Below are positions 6,188 through 13,806 of a DNA stretch of 34,423 nt, piece by piece. The notes under the pieces were generated by a model. The model saw only the letters and a program-made list of their open reading frames with translations. It was not told the origin of the DNA and made no database searches. The stretch's first letter is position 1. Each line of letters opens with the position of its first letter. The position numbers were made by a program, and so were the translations under genes. The DNA comes from Armatimonadota bacterium (lineage in GTDB: Bacteria > Armatimonadota > UBA5829 > JAUSEB01). The stretch lies in contig JAUSEB010000034.1 in assembly GCA_030650495.1 (NCBI GenBank), positions 1-34,423 on the forward strand. Direction: 5' to 3'.

Positions 6188-6718
6188 ATGCCCAAAGCGA
6201 AGGTGACCCTGGTCTCAGGGATGAAGTTTCGCGGGGAGGCGGAGTCAGGCCATTCGGTCACGATGGACGCTTCGTCGGAATTCGGCGGAGGAAACGCCGG
6301 TTTCCGTCCGATGGAGATGCTTCTGACCGCATTGGGCGGATGCACCGGGATGGATGTGATCAGCATTCTGCGTAAAAAGCGGCAGGTCGTGACCCATTAC
6401 GAAGTTCATGTGAGCGGGGAGCGAAGTTCTGAGCATCCCAAGGTGTTTACAAACATAAAGGTAGAGCACATTGTTCGAGGGAAAGGGATAGATCCTGCTG
6501 CGGTTGAGCGGGCGGTCGAGTTATCGAGCGCCAAATACTGCTCGGTCATTGGGATGCTTGGAAAAGCGGCGGACATAAATACCACGTATCAAGTGATAGA
6601 GGACACGGCGCCGAACTCTTTAGTAAACCAGATACTTCGGGACGAAAAACGAGTCCCGAAGGATAACAAGCCAAATCCCTATACTTCGGCTCGTTCTTTG
6701 GAGCCGAAGACAACGTAG
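6188..6718 (+). CDS. OsmC/YhfA-like peroxiredoxin-fold protein
   Basis: OsmC-family proteins reduce organic peroxides, and some act on persulfides, through two cysteines. Here these are Cys52 in GGCTGMDVISILRKKR and Cys118 in SAKYCSV; the long helix after the first Cys is typical of the YhfA branch. The start is ATG at 6188 with GGAGG 5 bases upstream; a longer frame from 6122 lacks support. The family part ends near residue 140. Residues from about 150 to 176 are encoded by two palindromic repeats (6635-6661 and 6684-6709), so the C-terminal tail is a repeat-derived addition. The gene probably belongs to the csoR operon, although 116 bases with two hairpins separate it from the selenoprotein gene. 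Confidence 0.88.
   Translation: MPKAKVTLVSGMKFRGEAESGHSVTMDASSEFGGGNAGFRPMEMLLTALGGCTGMDVISILRKKRQVVTHYEVHVSGERSSEHPKVFTNIKVEHIVRGKGIDPAAVERAVELSSAKYCSVIGMLGKAADINTTYQVIEDTAPNSLVNQILRDEKRVPKDNKPNPYTSARSLEPKTT
6635..6709. repeat. Two CTTCGGG/CTTCGGC hairpins inside the osmC 3' end
   Basis: CTTCGGGAC pairs with GTCCCGAAG (6635-6661), and CTTCGGCTC pairs with GAGCCGAAG (6684-6709). Relatives lie at 4868-4891, 26181-26208 and 30487-30514. Confidence 0.8.
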
Positions 6719-6742
6719 CCTTGTTAGCTTCGGCTTCAAAAT

Positions 6743-6883
6743 GGGCGTGTTCAAAAACCGTCATTCCGAGGAGGAACGACGAGGAATCTGCTTTTCGGAG
6801 ACTCTGAATCGTGCTTAAAAGCAGATTTCTCGCTTCGCTCGAAATGACGTGTCGTGCCGTCCACCGGCTTTTTGAACACTCCC
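6743..6883. mobile_element. MITE-like element with GTGTTCAAAAA terminal inverted repeats
   Basis: The terminal repeats GGGCGTGTTCAAAAA (6743-6757) and TTTTTGAACACTCCC (6869-6883) are inverted relative to each other. Between them lies a second inverted pair starting CGTCATTCCGAG (6759) and ending CGAAATGACG (6849), with AATCTGCTTTT and AAAAGCAGATT facing each other. The whole 141 bp can fold into one hairpin. It has no coding capacity and sits between the convergent osmC and glycosyltransferase genes. The same ends bound different cores at 11066-11180 and 30334-30453. Confidence 0.75.
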
Positions 6884-6960
6884 AAATACAAGCCGAAGCA
6901 TAGGAAAACGAGTCTCGAAGGATAGCAACTTGACACGTTCAAGAGCTGACAACTGACAGC

Positions 6961-8154
6961 TTAATCCAACAGAGACTTCCACAGACTCACATACTGTTCG
7001 GCGGAATTGCGGATGTCGAACTTTTCCTGAACCACGGCGCGGCAGTTTCGGCGAACTTCGGCGCGATTCGGCGCATCGACCGCCGCGTCAATAGCTTGCG
7101 GTATGGTCTCCATCGAATCGGTGAGATAGCCGGCGCTTCCATGCTCGATGACCTCCTCGACACCCGAAGCCTGAGTCGTGATCACGGGGGTTCCATAACT
7201 CATCGCCTCAAGCCAGGTGAGCGGAGGGGCTATGCTGACATCGGGGCGGCAGCTTGGCGAGTAGAAAAAGTCGGCTGAGGCCAACACAGTCTGGAAGTCC
7301 TGCAAATCGCCATAGACTTGAACGCGTTCAGCTTCGAACTCTTTGAACTCCGCCGAGAAACACAGCGGCTTGAATGAGAATACGAAATGGCAGTCAGGTC
7401 TTTCGGCGGCTATTTTGCGCGCGGAAGAGATTGCGGCTTCGAACTCAGGGCGTTGAATGTGCAGGATAAAACCCGACCATAGTATGAGGTTGGCGCCGGT
7501 AACCACGCCGAGCCGGTCGCGAACAGCCTTAGCAGCCGCCGGGTCAGGCTCGGCATCCGGGGGCATTACTCCCCACCTGATGACCGTGACCCGGTCCTTG
7601 GGGAGTCCTGCTTCCATAAGCTGCTGGCGGCAGGACTCGGAATAGGCGACCGTAGTGTCCAGCCCCAGCATCGACGCGCGGATGTAGTTCTCATACATCC
7701 TTCCGCCGTTGTATCTAATCTGGGAATTGGTGAACTTGACCTCAGGAATTCGACTCTTAAGAAACCTCATAGCCGGTCCCATATTGTCCATAAAGTGGAT
7801 AATATCGATTTTTTCGGACTTGACGATTTCCTTGATGGTCCGCAAGTTGCGCACAGTAGTTAGGAGGAGTTCCATAGAATCCCTGGCGCGGTGATGCTTG
7901 TGCTTGTAGTCCACGGCGTCGCCTCGAATGGCGAAAAAGCGGTCGGAGCCGCCGAGGTGGAAGGAGCGTTTGAGATTTATGATCTTGAGTCCGCTTGGGG
8001 TTTCGGAGACGCCTGTCCGGTCGTTTATGGAAAGCGCGATGAGGCGCGCGCCGCGTTCTTGAAGAAGCGGCGACATGCGAATCCAAAAGTTTTTATCCCC
8101 GGCGACCGTGTGCGGAAAAAATCCCACACCCACCAGCATCACATTCAGGCTCAT
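6961..8154 (-). CDS. Family 4-type glycosyltransferase
   Basis: This is a 397-residue cytosolic GT-B fold enzyme that transfers a sugar from an activated donor, probably in surface polysaccharide or glycolipid synthesis. The N-terminal domain starts MSLNVMLVGVGFFPHTVAGD, the usual strand with a glycine-rich loop. The C-terminal donor domain has SPSCRPDVSIAPPLTWLEAMSYGTPVI near residue 310, the E-x7-E type donor-binding region, and then GVEEVIEHGSAGYL. No ribosome-binding site precedes the ATG at 8154. A -10/-35 pair ends only about ten bases upstream, so the transcript may be leaderless. The acceptor and donor are not identifiable. It stands alone, bounded by repeat elements on both sides. 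Confidence 0.85.
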   Translation of the reverse strand: MSLNVMLVGVGFFPHTVAGDKNFWIRMSPLLQERGARLIALSINDRTGVSETPSGLKIINLKRSFHLGGSDRFFAIRGDAVDYKHKHHRARDSMELLLTTVRNLRTIKEIVKSEKIDIIHFMDNMGPAMRFLKSRIPEVKFTNSQIRYNGGRMYENYIRASMLGLDTTVAYSESCRQQLMEAGLPKDRVTVIRWGVMPPDAEPDPAAAKAVRDRLGVVTGANLILWSGFILHIQRPEFEAAISSARKIAAERPDCHFVFSFKPLCFSAEFKEFEAERVQVYGDLQDFQTVLASADFFYSPSCRPDVSIAPPLTWLEAMSYGTPVITTQASGVEEVIEHGSAGYLTDSMETIPQAIDAAVDAPNRAEVRRNCRAVVQEKFDIRNSAEQYVSLWKSLLD

Positions 8155-8163
8155 GCTGTTAGT

Positions 8164-8193
8164 ATTTTAACAGGAGAGTCGGTGGACTCACAA
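8164..8193 (-). promoter_or_regulatory. Promoter of the glycosyltransferase gene, leaderless type
   Basis: On the minus strand TTGTGA (8193-8188) and TAAAAT (8169-8164) are 18 bases apart. The expected transcription start is within a few bases of the ATG at 8154, leaving no room for a ribosome-binding site. Confidence 0.5.
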
Positions 8194-8221
8194 GAGGGTA
8201 TGGGTTCAGTCTTCCGCGCAC

Positions 8222-8379
8222 CGTCATTTCGAGCGGAGCGCAGCGGAGTCGAGAAATCTGCTTTTGGAACTAGCTTTCAGCTATCAGCCGTCAGCTTTCA
8301 GCTGAAAGCTGATAGCTGACGGCTGACGGCTGATAGCTTATAAAGAAAAGCAGATTCCTCCACTTAGGTCGGAATGACG
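8222..8379. repeat. Nested palindromic element, CGTCATTTCGAG ends with AGCTTTCAGCT core
   Basis: The outer inverted ends CGTCATTTCGAG (from 8222) and GGAATGACG (to 8379) enclose GAAATCTGCTTTT and AAAAGCAGATTCC. A near-perfect 67-bp palindrome of AGCTTTCAGCTATCAGC units (8272-8338) is nested inside. It is related to 6759-6849 and 21794-21902. It fills most of the 340-base divergent gap before the CBM9 gene. Confidence 0.8.
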
Positions 8380-8494
8380 GGCTACCAAAGTTTGAACTGT
8401 TACGCCAACTGAGGAACCGAAACGGCGCATGCATAAGACATATTTGAATGGAAATCCGTTTGTCCGGGCGTGATACGGGATTAGGAATACGACC

Positions 8495-9256
8495 ATGAAA
8501 ACGACTTTTCCTATAGTCGCTCTGGTTCTCATCTTGATTGGCGGGGTGGCCGCCGGGCAGGAACGCGTGAGGGAGATCACCGTTCCCAGCGCCTCGACCG
8601 CGCCGCTTATAGACGGCACGATGAGCGAATCGGTTTGGAATAAGGCGGCGCGTATACAATTAGGCCGGTGTGCTGGTGTGAACGCGCCGGTCGTGCCCAC
8701 TTTCAGCACGATGGTTTTGCTCTTGTGGGACGCCCAATATCTCTACGTTGGCTTCAAATGCAATGACAAAGACATTTGGTCCACCTACGACAAACGCGAT
8801 ATGCCGCTGTGGGAAGAAGAGGTCGTGGAGGTCTATCTTGACCCATTGGGAAAAGGCGAGCATTACAAAGAGTTTGAGGTTAATCCATTGGGGGCGCTCA
8901 TGGATTTGGACATTCCGCGAGCCGTGGATGGGAACCCTGGCGATTGGAAACCGTCCGCGCGCTGGAACTCGCGGGGGATACGATGGAAAACGCGGGTCTT
9001 GGGGACCTTGAACAAGCGTGACGACCGGGACACAGGCTGGGTGGTGGAGATGGCTATCCCGCTGCGAGAGTGTGCGCCCACGGGCGCAGGCGTTAGAGTT
9101 GGAGACATTTGGCGCGCTCAGTTTTTCCGCATCGACCGCAAAACACTTGGGGATGCGAACGCCGAGTTTCTGACCTGGTCGCCAACGGACGTATTTCATC
9201 GCCCGGAGCGGTTTGGGATTATTCGGTTTGGCGCTGGTGTAGGAAAGTGGCGTTGA
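8495..9256 (+). CDS. Secreted carbohydrate-binding CBM9-like protein
   Basis: This 253-residue protein has a signal peptide (MKTTFPIVALVLILIGGVAAG) and then a single CBM9-like beta-sandwich. Marker segments are PLIDGTMSESVWNKA near residue 37, YLYVGFKCNDKDIWSTY near 83, VVEVYLDPLGKGEHYKEFEVNPLGALMD near 112, WVVEMAIPLREC near 180 and FLTWSPTDVFHRPERFGIIRF at the end. Such domains bind sugar ends outside the cell or are linked to extracellular glycosidases; this one has no catalytic part. AGGA lies 8 bases before the ATG. The same domain forms the C-terminus of the GHL10 protein at 30562-32448, so the two may target similar polysaccharides. Confidence 0.85.
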   Translation: MKTTFPIVALVLILIGGVAAGQERVREITVPSASTAPLIDGTMSESVWNKAARIQLGRCAGVNAPVVPTFSTMVLLLWDAQYLYVGFKCNDKDIWSTYDKRDMPLWEEEVVEVYLDPLGKGEHYKEFEVNPLGALMDLDIPRAVDGNPGDWKPSARWNSRGIRWKTRVLGTLNKRDDRDTGWVVEMAIPLRECAPTGAGVRVGDIWRAQFFRIDRKTLGDANAEFLTWSPTDVFHRPERFGIIRFGAGVGKWR

Positions 9257-9294
9257 GGCAGGGATGCGCGTCAATAAGAGAGAAACATGTTGTG

Positions 9295-9325
9295 ACTGCC
9301 TGCCGTTAGGTGTTAAGGCGGTTTT
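9295..9325 (+). terminator. Possible terminator after the CBM9 gene
   Basis: ACTGCC (9295-9300) pairs with GGCGGT (9317-9322, one G-U pair) and is followed by a short T-run. The loop starts with TGCCGTTAGGTG, a 12-base string that recurs in a similar hairpin at 26280-26291. Confidence 0.4.
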
Positions 9326-9360
9326 GCAATCTATTAGCCATATAAATTAAGGTGATGCTT

Positions 9361-10164
9361 ATGTCAAATCCAAAAGTTACCGCTCCGGGTCTTATTGAGA
9401 TGAAGGCTCGCGGGGAGAAGATTACCGCGCTGACGGCTTATGATTATCCGACGATCAGGCTGTTGGAACAGGCGGAGATAGACATTGCGCTGGTGGGGGA
9501 TTCGCTGGGGAATGTCGTGCTGGGATATGATACGACGCTTCCCGTGACCATGGAAGAGATGCTGCATCATACCAAGGCGGTTGCTTACGGCGCGGATCGA
9601 GCGCTGGTGGTGGTGGATATGCCGTTTTTATCCTACCAGATTTCCGGCGAGCAAGCCCTGATGAACGCGGGACGGTTTTTGAAAGAAGGCGGCGCGGCTG
9701 CTGTTAAGCTTGAAGGCGGTATGGAGATGGCGGAAACCGTCCGGCGGCTGGTGGACGTGGGAATTCCCGTTATGGGCCATTTGGGGATGACGCCGCAGTC
9801 GGTTCACGCTCTCGGAGGGTATAAACTGCAAGGGCAAACCGATGAAGCCGTGGAGCGGATAATGCAGGGAGCAGAGTCGCTGCAAAACGCCGGCGCATTC
9901 GCTATCGTGTTGGAGATGATCCCGGCGCATGTGGCGCGGCAGGTGACGGAAAGCGTGGATGTGCCCACGATAGGAATTGGCGCGGGGCCTTATTGCGACG
10001 GCCAGGTGCTGGTCATTCACGATATGCTCGGATTATACGACAAGTTTACGCCCAAGTTCGTGAAGCAGTACGCGCAGCTTGGAAATATAGCCGTCGATGC
10101 GATCAAGCAATACGCGGCGGAAGTGAAATCCGGGGAGTTTCCGGGGCCGGAGCAGAGCTATTGA
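9361..10164 (+). CDS. panB: 3-methyl-2-oxobutanoate hydroxymethyltransferase
   Basis: PanB makes ketopantoate from 2-oxoisovalerate and methylene-tetrahydrofolate, the first step of pantothenate and CoA synthesis. The 267-residue length is normal. The family blocks are all present: ITALTAYDYP near residue 21, LVGDSLGNVVLGYDTTLPVT near 42, AVKLEGG near 114, GHLGMTPQSVHALGGYKLQG near 137, VLEMIP near 180 and IGIGAGPYCDGQVLVIHDMLG near 200, including the Mg-binding Asp and Glu. ATG at 9361 is preferred over the GTG at 9352 because AAGGTGA lies just upstream of it. panC follows in the same direction, so the two form a pantothenate operon. Confidence 0.97.
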   Translation: MSNPKVTAPGLIEMKARGEKITALTAYDYPTIRLLEQAEIDIALVGDSLGNVVLGYDTTLPVTMEEMLHHTKAVAYGADRALVVVDMPFLSYQISGEQALMNAGRFLKEGGAAAVKLEGGMEMAETVRRLVDVGIPVMGHLGMTPQSVHALGGYKLQGQTDEAVERIMQGAESLQNAGAFAIVLEMIPAHVARQVTESVDVPTIGIGAGPYCDGQVLVIHDMLGLYDKFTPKFVKQYAQLGNIAVDAIKQYAAEVKSGEFPGPEQSY

Positions 10165-10212
10165 GGCGTGGTTCGTAGAGCGTCGTCCGTAGTCCGTGCG
10201 GTTGATCATAAA

Positions 10213-11094
10213 ATGCAAATAGTTCATACGATTGCTGAGATAAGGAAGCTTGTTGGGCCGGCGAGGGCGGAAGGGAAGCTCGTTGGCCTGGTTCCGACCA
10301 TGGGGGCTTTTCACGCGGGGCATTTGGCTTTGATGAGCCGTGCCCGGCATGAGTGCGGCTTCGTGGTCGTCAGTATTTTCGTCAATCCCGCACAGTTCGG
10401 CCCTTCGGAAGATTATCAAAAGTATCCACGCGATCAAAAATCCGATGCGGAGAAGGCGGAGGTCGAAGGTGTGGATGTGATCTTCGCGCCGTCGGTTGAG
10501 GAGATGTACCCGGAGGGTTTTGGCTCTTATATAGAGGTTGTGGGGCTTACGGAAACGCTGGAAGGGGCGGTCAGGCCGGGGCATTTTCGCGGCGTCGCGA
10601 TCGTAGTGGCCAAGCTTTTTAATATAGTAGCGCCTGACAATGCCTACTTCGGCATGAAAGACTACCAACAGCTCAAAGTCATTCAGAAGATGGTGAGGGA
10701 TTTGGATTTCGACTTGGAAATCATTCCTGTTCCGACAATACGCGAATCCGATGGGCTCGCGATGTCTTCTCGCAACGTTTATCTCGACACAAAAGAACGC
10801 GCGGCGGCCACTATTCTATACCGTGCGTTGGAATTCGCCAAAGAGCGTGTATTGGAAGGTGAACGATACCCGGCGGCGCTTGAGGCGGCGATCCGGCGGT
10901 TTATCGAACAAGAGCCTCTTGCTAAAATCGACTATGTCGCAGTGGTTGACCCTGATACGCTGGAGAAGCTTGAGAAGATTGGGGCTTCGGTTTTAGTGGC
11001 GTTGGCGGTTAAGATTGGGAAGACCAGATTGATTGATAATAACGTTATCTTCGGCTTCAAAGAGGGAGCGTTCAAAACGCCGATTCCTCTGTAG
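10213..11094 (+). CDS. panC: Pantothenate synthetase
   Basis: PanC joins pantoate and beta-alanine with ATP hydrolysed to AMP. The 293-residue product has LVPTMGAFHAGHLALM with the HxGH nucleotide-binding motif, FVNPAQFGPSEDYQKYPR, the pantoate-site FGMKDYQQLKVI, PTIRESDGLAMSSRNVYL with the KMSKS-like SSRN, and a C-terminal lid domain. ATG at 10213 is chosen because family members start near MKIIRTI; the frame is open back to a GTG at 10168. The usual C-terminus, around KTRLIDN, is extended by about 15 residues (VIFGFKEGAFKTPIPL) encoded by the start of a repeat element, and the TAG stop lies inside that element. Confidence 0.96.
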   Translation: MQIVHTIAEIRKLVGPARAEGKLVGLVPTMGAFHAGHLALMSRARHECGFVVVSIFVNPAQFGPSEDYQKYPRDQKSDAEKAEVEGVDVIFAPSVEEMYPEGFGSYIEVVGLTETLEGAVRPGHFRGVAIVVAKLFNIVAPDNAYFGMKDYQQLKVIQKMVRDLDFDLEIIPVPTIRESDGLAMSSRNVYLDTKERAAATILYRALEFAKERVLEGERYPAALEAAIRRFIEQEPLAKIDYVAVVDPDTLEKLEKIGASVLVALAVKIGKTRLIDNNVIFGFKEGAFKTPIPL

Positions 11095-11180
11095 CTCGGG
11101 GCCTTGTGCCCCGTCTGCTGAGCGTAGATTCACTACCGCCGACCGGCCACAAGGGCCGGGGCTACGGTTTTAAACACTCC
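11066..11180. mobile_element. MITE-like element, TAGCTCGGGGCC core, copy A
   Basis: The ends GAGCGTTCAAAA and TTTTAAACACTCC flank a core of two facing GC-rich hairpins (GGGGCCTTGTGCCCC and GGCCACAAGGGCCGG). Copy B at 30334-30453 matches over its whole length at roughly nine bases in ten. The left end lies inside panC and supplies its stop codon. Confidence 0.85.
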
Positions 11181-11214
11181 AAGAATAAGCCGAAGGATAG
11201 ACTGAAGGGTTTTT

Positions 11215-12072
11215 ATGGAATACAGGCTGCTTGGACGAACCGGCGAGAGATTATCCATCGTTGGGATGGGTGGTATTGTCGTAAAAGGACTGCCTCAGTC
11301 TGAAGCGGATATGATAGTGGCGGAGGCCATCGAACGCGGCGTCAACTATTTCGATGTCGCGCCAAGTTATGGAGACGCTGAGGAAAGGCTCGGCGGAGCG
11401 CTCAAGGGCAAACGTGACGGGGTGTTCCTGGCGTGCAAGACGGGGGCGCGGACTTGCAAAGAAGCGATGGAGGAGTTGGACAGAAGTCTGAAACGGCTTC
11501 AGACCGACTGCGTTGACCTTTACCAGATGCATGGCTTGGACAATCCCGGCGAATTGGATATTGCGTTGGGGCCGGGTGGAGCGCTGGAAGGTTTTGTCGC
11601 GGCGCGAGAGGCAGGAAAGGTCAGATATATCGGCATAACGGGACATTCCGTGGAGAACTTGAGCAGGGCGGCGCGGACATTACACTTCGATACCGCGCTA
11701 TTTCCGGTTAATTTCGCGCAGTTTGAGATGGAGAACCGCGGGCCGGAGTTCGTGGAGCTTGCCAAAAGCATGGGGGTTGGCCGGTTGGCGATAAAGGCCG
11801 CGGCTAAGGAACGCTGGGCCGAAGGCGAGGAGCACACTTCGCCAAATTGCTGGTACAAGCCGCTGGCGGATAAAAATCTATTTGGGCTTGCGCTGCGTTA
11901 TTCACTATCTCAGGATATTACCGCCGTTCTACCGCCGGGCGACCCGCGTCTGTTCAGGATGGCTTTGGATGTAGCTGGCCGATTTGAACCTCTTGACGAA
12001 TCAGGGATCGAGGAACTACGCAAGTCTTACGGCCAATTCACACCGCTATTCGTGCCTTCGGGAGTGGCGTAG
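11215..12072 (+). CDS. Aldo/keto reductase family protein
   Basis: This 285-residue NAD(P)H-dependent TIM-barrel oxidoreductase has the catalytic tetrad in place. The Asp is in YFDVAPSYGDAEERLG near residue 47, the Tyr follows, the Lys is in FLACKTG near 74 and the His is in LYQMHGLDN near 105. The nucleotide-binding C-terminal part resembles the shorter, ferredoxin-lacking members of the group often annotated as predicted oxidoreductases. AGGG lies about 5 bases before the ATG. The gene follows panBC after a repeat element and shows no pathway link with it. The substrate is unknown. Confidence 0.9.
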   Translation: MEYRLLGRTGERLSIVGMGGIVVKGLPQSEADMIVAEAIERGVNYFDVAPSYGDAEERLGGALKGKRDGVFLACKTGARTCKEAMEELDRSLKRLQTDCVDLYQMHGLDNPGELDIALGPGGALEGFVAAREAGKVRYIGITGHSVENLSRAARTLHFDTALFPVNFAQFEMENRGPEFVELAKSMGVGRLAIKAAAKERWAEGEEHTSPNCWYKPLADKNLFGLALRYSLSQDITAVLPPGDPRLFRMALDVAGRFEPLDESGIEELRKSYGQFTPLFVPSGVA

Positions 12073-12114
12073 GAATTTCCAAATGCAGACAAACGCCTGC
12101 TTTGGCAACAGTTT

Positions 12115-12185
12115 GTAGGGGCGAAGCATCTGCGTTTGTTTCTGATACAGTGTGCGGAGTCGTGGGGCAGAATCTTCGCCCCTAC
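12115..12185. repeat. Hairpin with GTAGGGGCGAAG arms
   Basis: GTAGGGGCGAAG (12115-12126) and CTTCGCCCCTAC (12174-12185) are perfect 12-base inverted arms around a 47-base core. It lies in the 232-base gap between the reductase and prmC; no gene is seen there. Confidence 0.75.
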
Positions 12186-12304
12186 GGTTTAACGACGATT
12201 TCTCCACATTTGACACGCACCCGGGGAAGTGTTGCAGCTTGACACTACCCTCCAAGCGCCGCGATAATCGAAGTGTTCCTAATTCGCCTAAGTAGGACAT
12301 TAGA

Positions 12305-13183
12305 GTGACAACGCTATTCCATCAATCGATCGAAAAAGAGCTTGCCTGGGCTGTTGACCGGCTGCGGAAAGCGGGAATTGACACGCCGTTTCTCGACGCC
12401 GAGGTCTTGATGTCTCACGTAACCGGATTATCAAGGACACAGTTGATCGCAAATCCTAAGCGGGAGTTGTCCCAAGAAGAGAGCGCTCGTTTCCGTGAGT
12501 TGGTCGGTAGGCGGTGTGAGAGATTTCCCCTGCCATATTTGACCGGTAAGAAGGAGTTTTGGGGGCTGGAGTTCGAGGTCAATCCATCGGTTTTGATACC
12601 CAGGCCGGAGACGGAGCTTTTGGTTGAATTCGTAATTGAATGGCTTGGAGATCGTCCCGCGATTATTGCGGAAATCGGCGCCGGTAGCGGGGCAATCTCC
12701 GTGGCGCTTGCGAAGGCGCTTCCGCGGGCGATGGTTTACGCGACGGAGATTTGCCCGGATGCCGCCGCAACCGCAACCCGTAACGCTAAACGGCATTTGG
12801 TTGATGATAGAGTCAAGGTGTTATTGGGCGATTTGGCTAAGCCGCTTTTAGATGAGGGTTTGGAGGGAAAAGTGGACGCATTGGTATCAAATCCTCCTTA
12901 TGTTCACAGCGAAAAGGCGGAGGATTTGCAGCCGGAGGTTAGATGCGAGCCGAGCCTGGCGACGGTCGCCGGACCTGATCCCCTGCTCTTTTATCGCAGG
13001 ATCATTACAGAAGGCCGTTCTTTGCTTGCGCCGGGCGGTCGAGTGTTCTTTGAGATAGACCCTGGATTGGCCGAATTCATTGCGGAGATTGGCGAGCAGA
13101 ATAAGCTTCGATTCGTGGAAATGCGGCGCGATTTGGCGGGACTGGAAAGATTGGTGATATTGGAATGCGAATCTTCAAAGTAG
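12305..13183 (+). CDS. prmC: Release factor glutamine methyltransferase
   Basis: PrmC methylates the glutamine of the GGQ motif in peptide release factors RF1 and RF2. The 292-residue protein has the N-terminal helical release-factor-binding domain, then PLPYLTGKKEFWGLEFEV near residue 78, the SAM motif EIGAGSGAISVALA near 123 (usually DxGTGSG) and the catalytic NPPYV near 196. The start is a GTG at 12305 with AGGA 7 bases upstream. The end overlaps tsaC by 19 bases, the first link of a five-gene chain to kdsA. Confidence 0.95.
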   Translation: MTTLFHQSIEKELAWAVDRLRKAGIDTPFLDAEVLMSHVTGLSRTQLIANPKRELSQEESARFRELVGRRCERFPLPYLTGKKEFWGLEFEVNPSVLIPRPETELLVEFVIEWLGDRPAIIAEIGAGSGAISVALAKALPRAMVYATEICPDAAATATRNAKRHLVDDRVKVLLGDLAKPLLDEGLEGKVDALVSNPPYVHSEKAEDLQPEVRCEPSLATVAGPDPLLFYRRIITEGRSLLAPGGRVFFEIDPGLAEFIAEIGEQNKLRFVEMRRDLAGLERLVILECESSK

Positions 13184-13806
13184 ACCCGGACAACCCGGAC
13201 CCAATAGCGATTCGGGAGGCGGCTGAGGCTATTCACGGTGGAGGTCTGGTTATCTTCCCAACGGAGACTGTCTACGGCCTTGCAGCAAATGCTCTGAACC
13301 CCGATGCTGTGATGGGAGTGTTCCTGGCGAAAGGCCGGGCTTTTGGATGCCCGCTGCCGGTGCAGGTAGGAGATAAGGCCAAGATCGGAGAAGTGGCAGT
13401 TGAGCTGTCCGAGGCGGCAATCCGTCTTGCGGAGCGGTTCATGCCCGGCCCAATCACGCTTATTGTCCGGCGAAGCTCTATCATCCCGGACGTGGTAACG
13501 GCGGGAGGGGCAACCGTAGGAGTTCGGATACCGGATGACCCGGTTGCGCTTTCGCTGCTGCGCGACGCGAACACGCCTATTGTGGCTACCAGCGCGAACA
13601 TCTCCGGGCAATCGGAGCCGCGCGACGCGGAAGAGGCTATCCGGCAGGTCGGGGCGCTTGTGGACGTTGTTCTGGACGCGGGGCCTGCGAAATACGGCGT
13701 CGCTTCGACGGTTATCGATACGACCGTCACACCACCGCGAATAGTGCGCTTGGGCGCGATTCCGATGGAAGAGATTCGAGAAATTGTAGGAGAATTGATT
13801 GAGTAG
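13165..13806 (+). CDS. tsaC: Threonylcarbamoyl-AMP synthase (Sua5/YrdC/YciO type)
   Basis: This enzyme makes threonylcarbamoyl-AMP from threonine, bicarbonate and ATP, for the t6A modification of tRNAs. The 213 residues contain the YrdC-domain blocks FPTETVYGLAANA near residue 31, KGRAFGCPLPV near 53, PGPITLIV near 95, GVRIPDDPVA near 118 and ATSANISGQ near 140. The common KGRP has become KGRA here. The protein stops soon after the YrdC domain, so it is the short form rather than full Sua5. It overlaps prmC at its start and rfaE2 at its end. Confidence 0.93.
   Translation: MRIFKVDPDNPDPIAIREAAEAIHGGGLVIFPTETVYGLAANALNPDAVMGVFLAKGRAFGCPLPVQVGDKAKIGEVAVELSEAAIRLAERFMPGPITLIVRRSSIIPDVVTAGGATVGVRIPDDPVALSLLRDANTPIVATSANISGQSEPRDAEEAIRQVGALVDVVLDAGPAKYGVASTVIDTTVTPPRIVRLGAIPMEEIREIVGELIE

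Noticed and set aside
6743-6883. Full insertion sequence.
   Set aside because: No transposase or other coding frame lies between the inverted ends, so it is at most a non-autonomous element.
9295-9325. Riboswitch controlling panB.
   Set aside because: The structure is one small stem with a T-run, too simple for a known aptamer, and fits a terminator of the CBM9 gene better.
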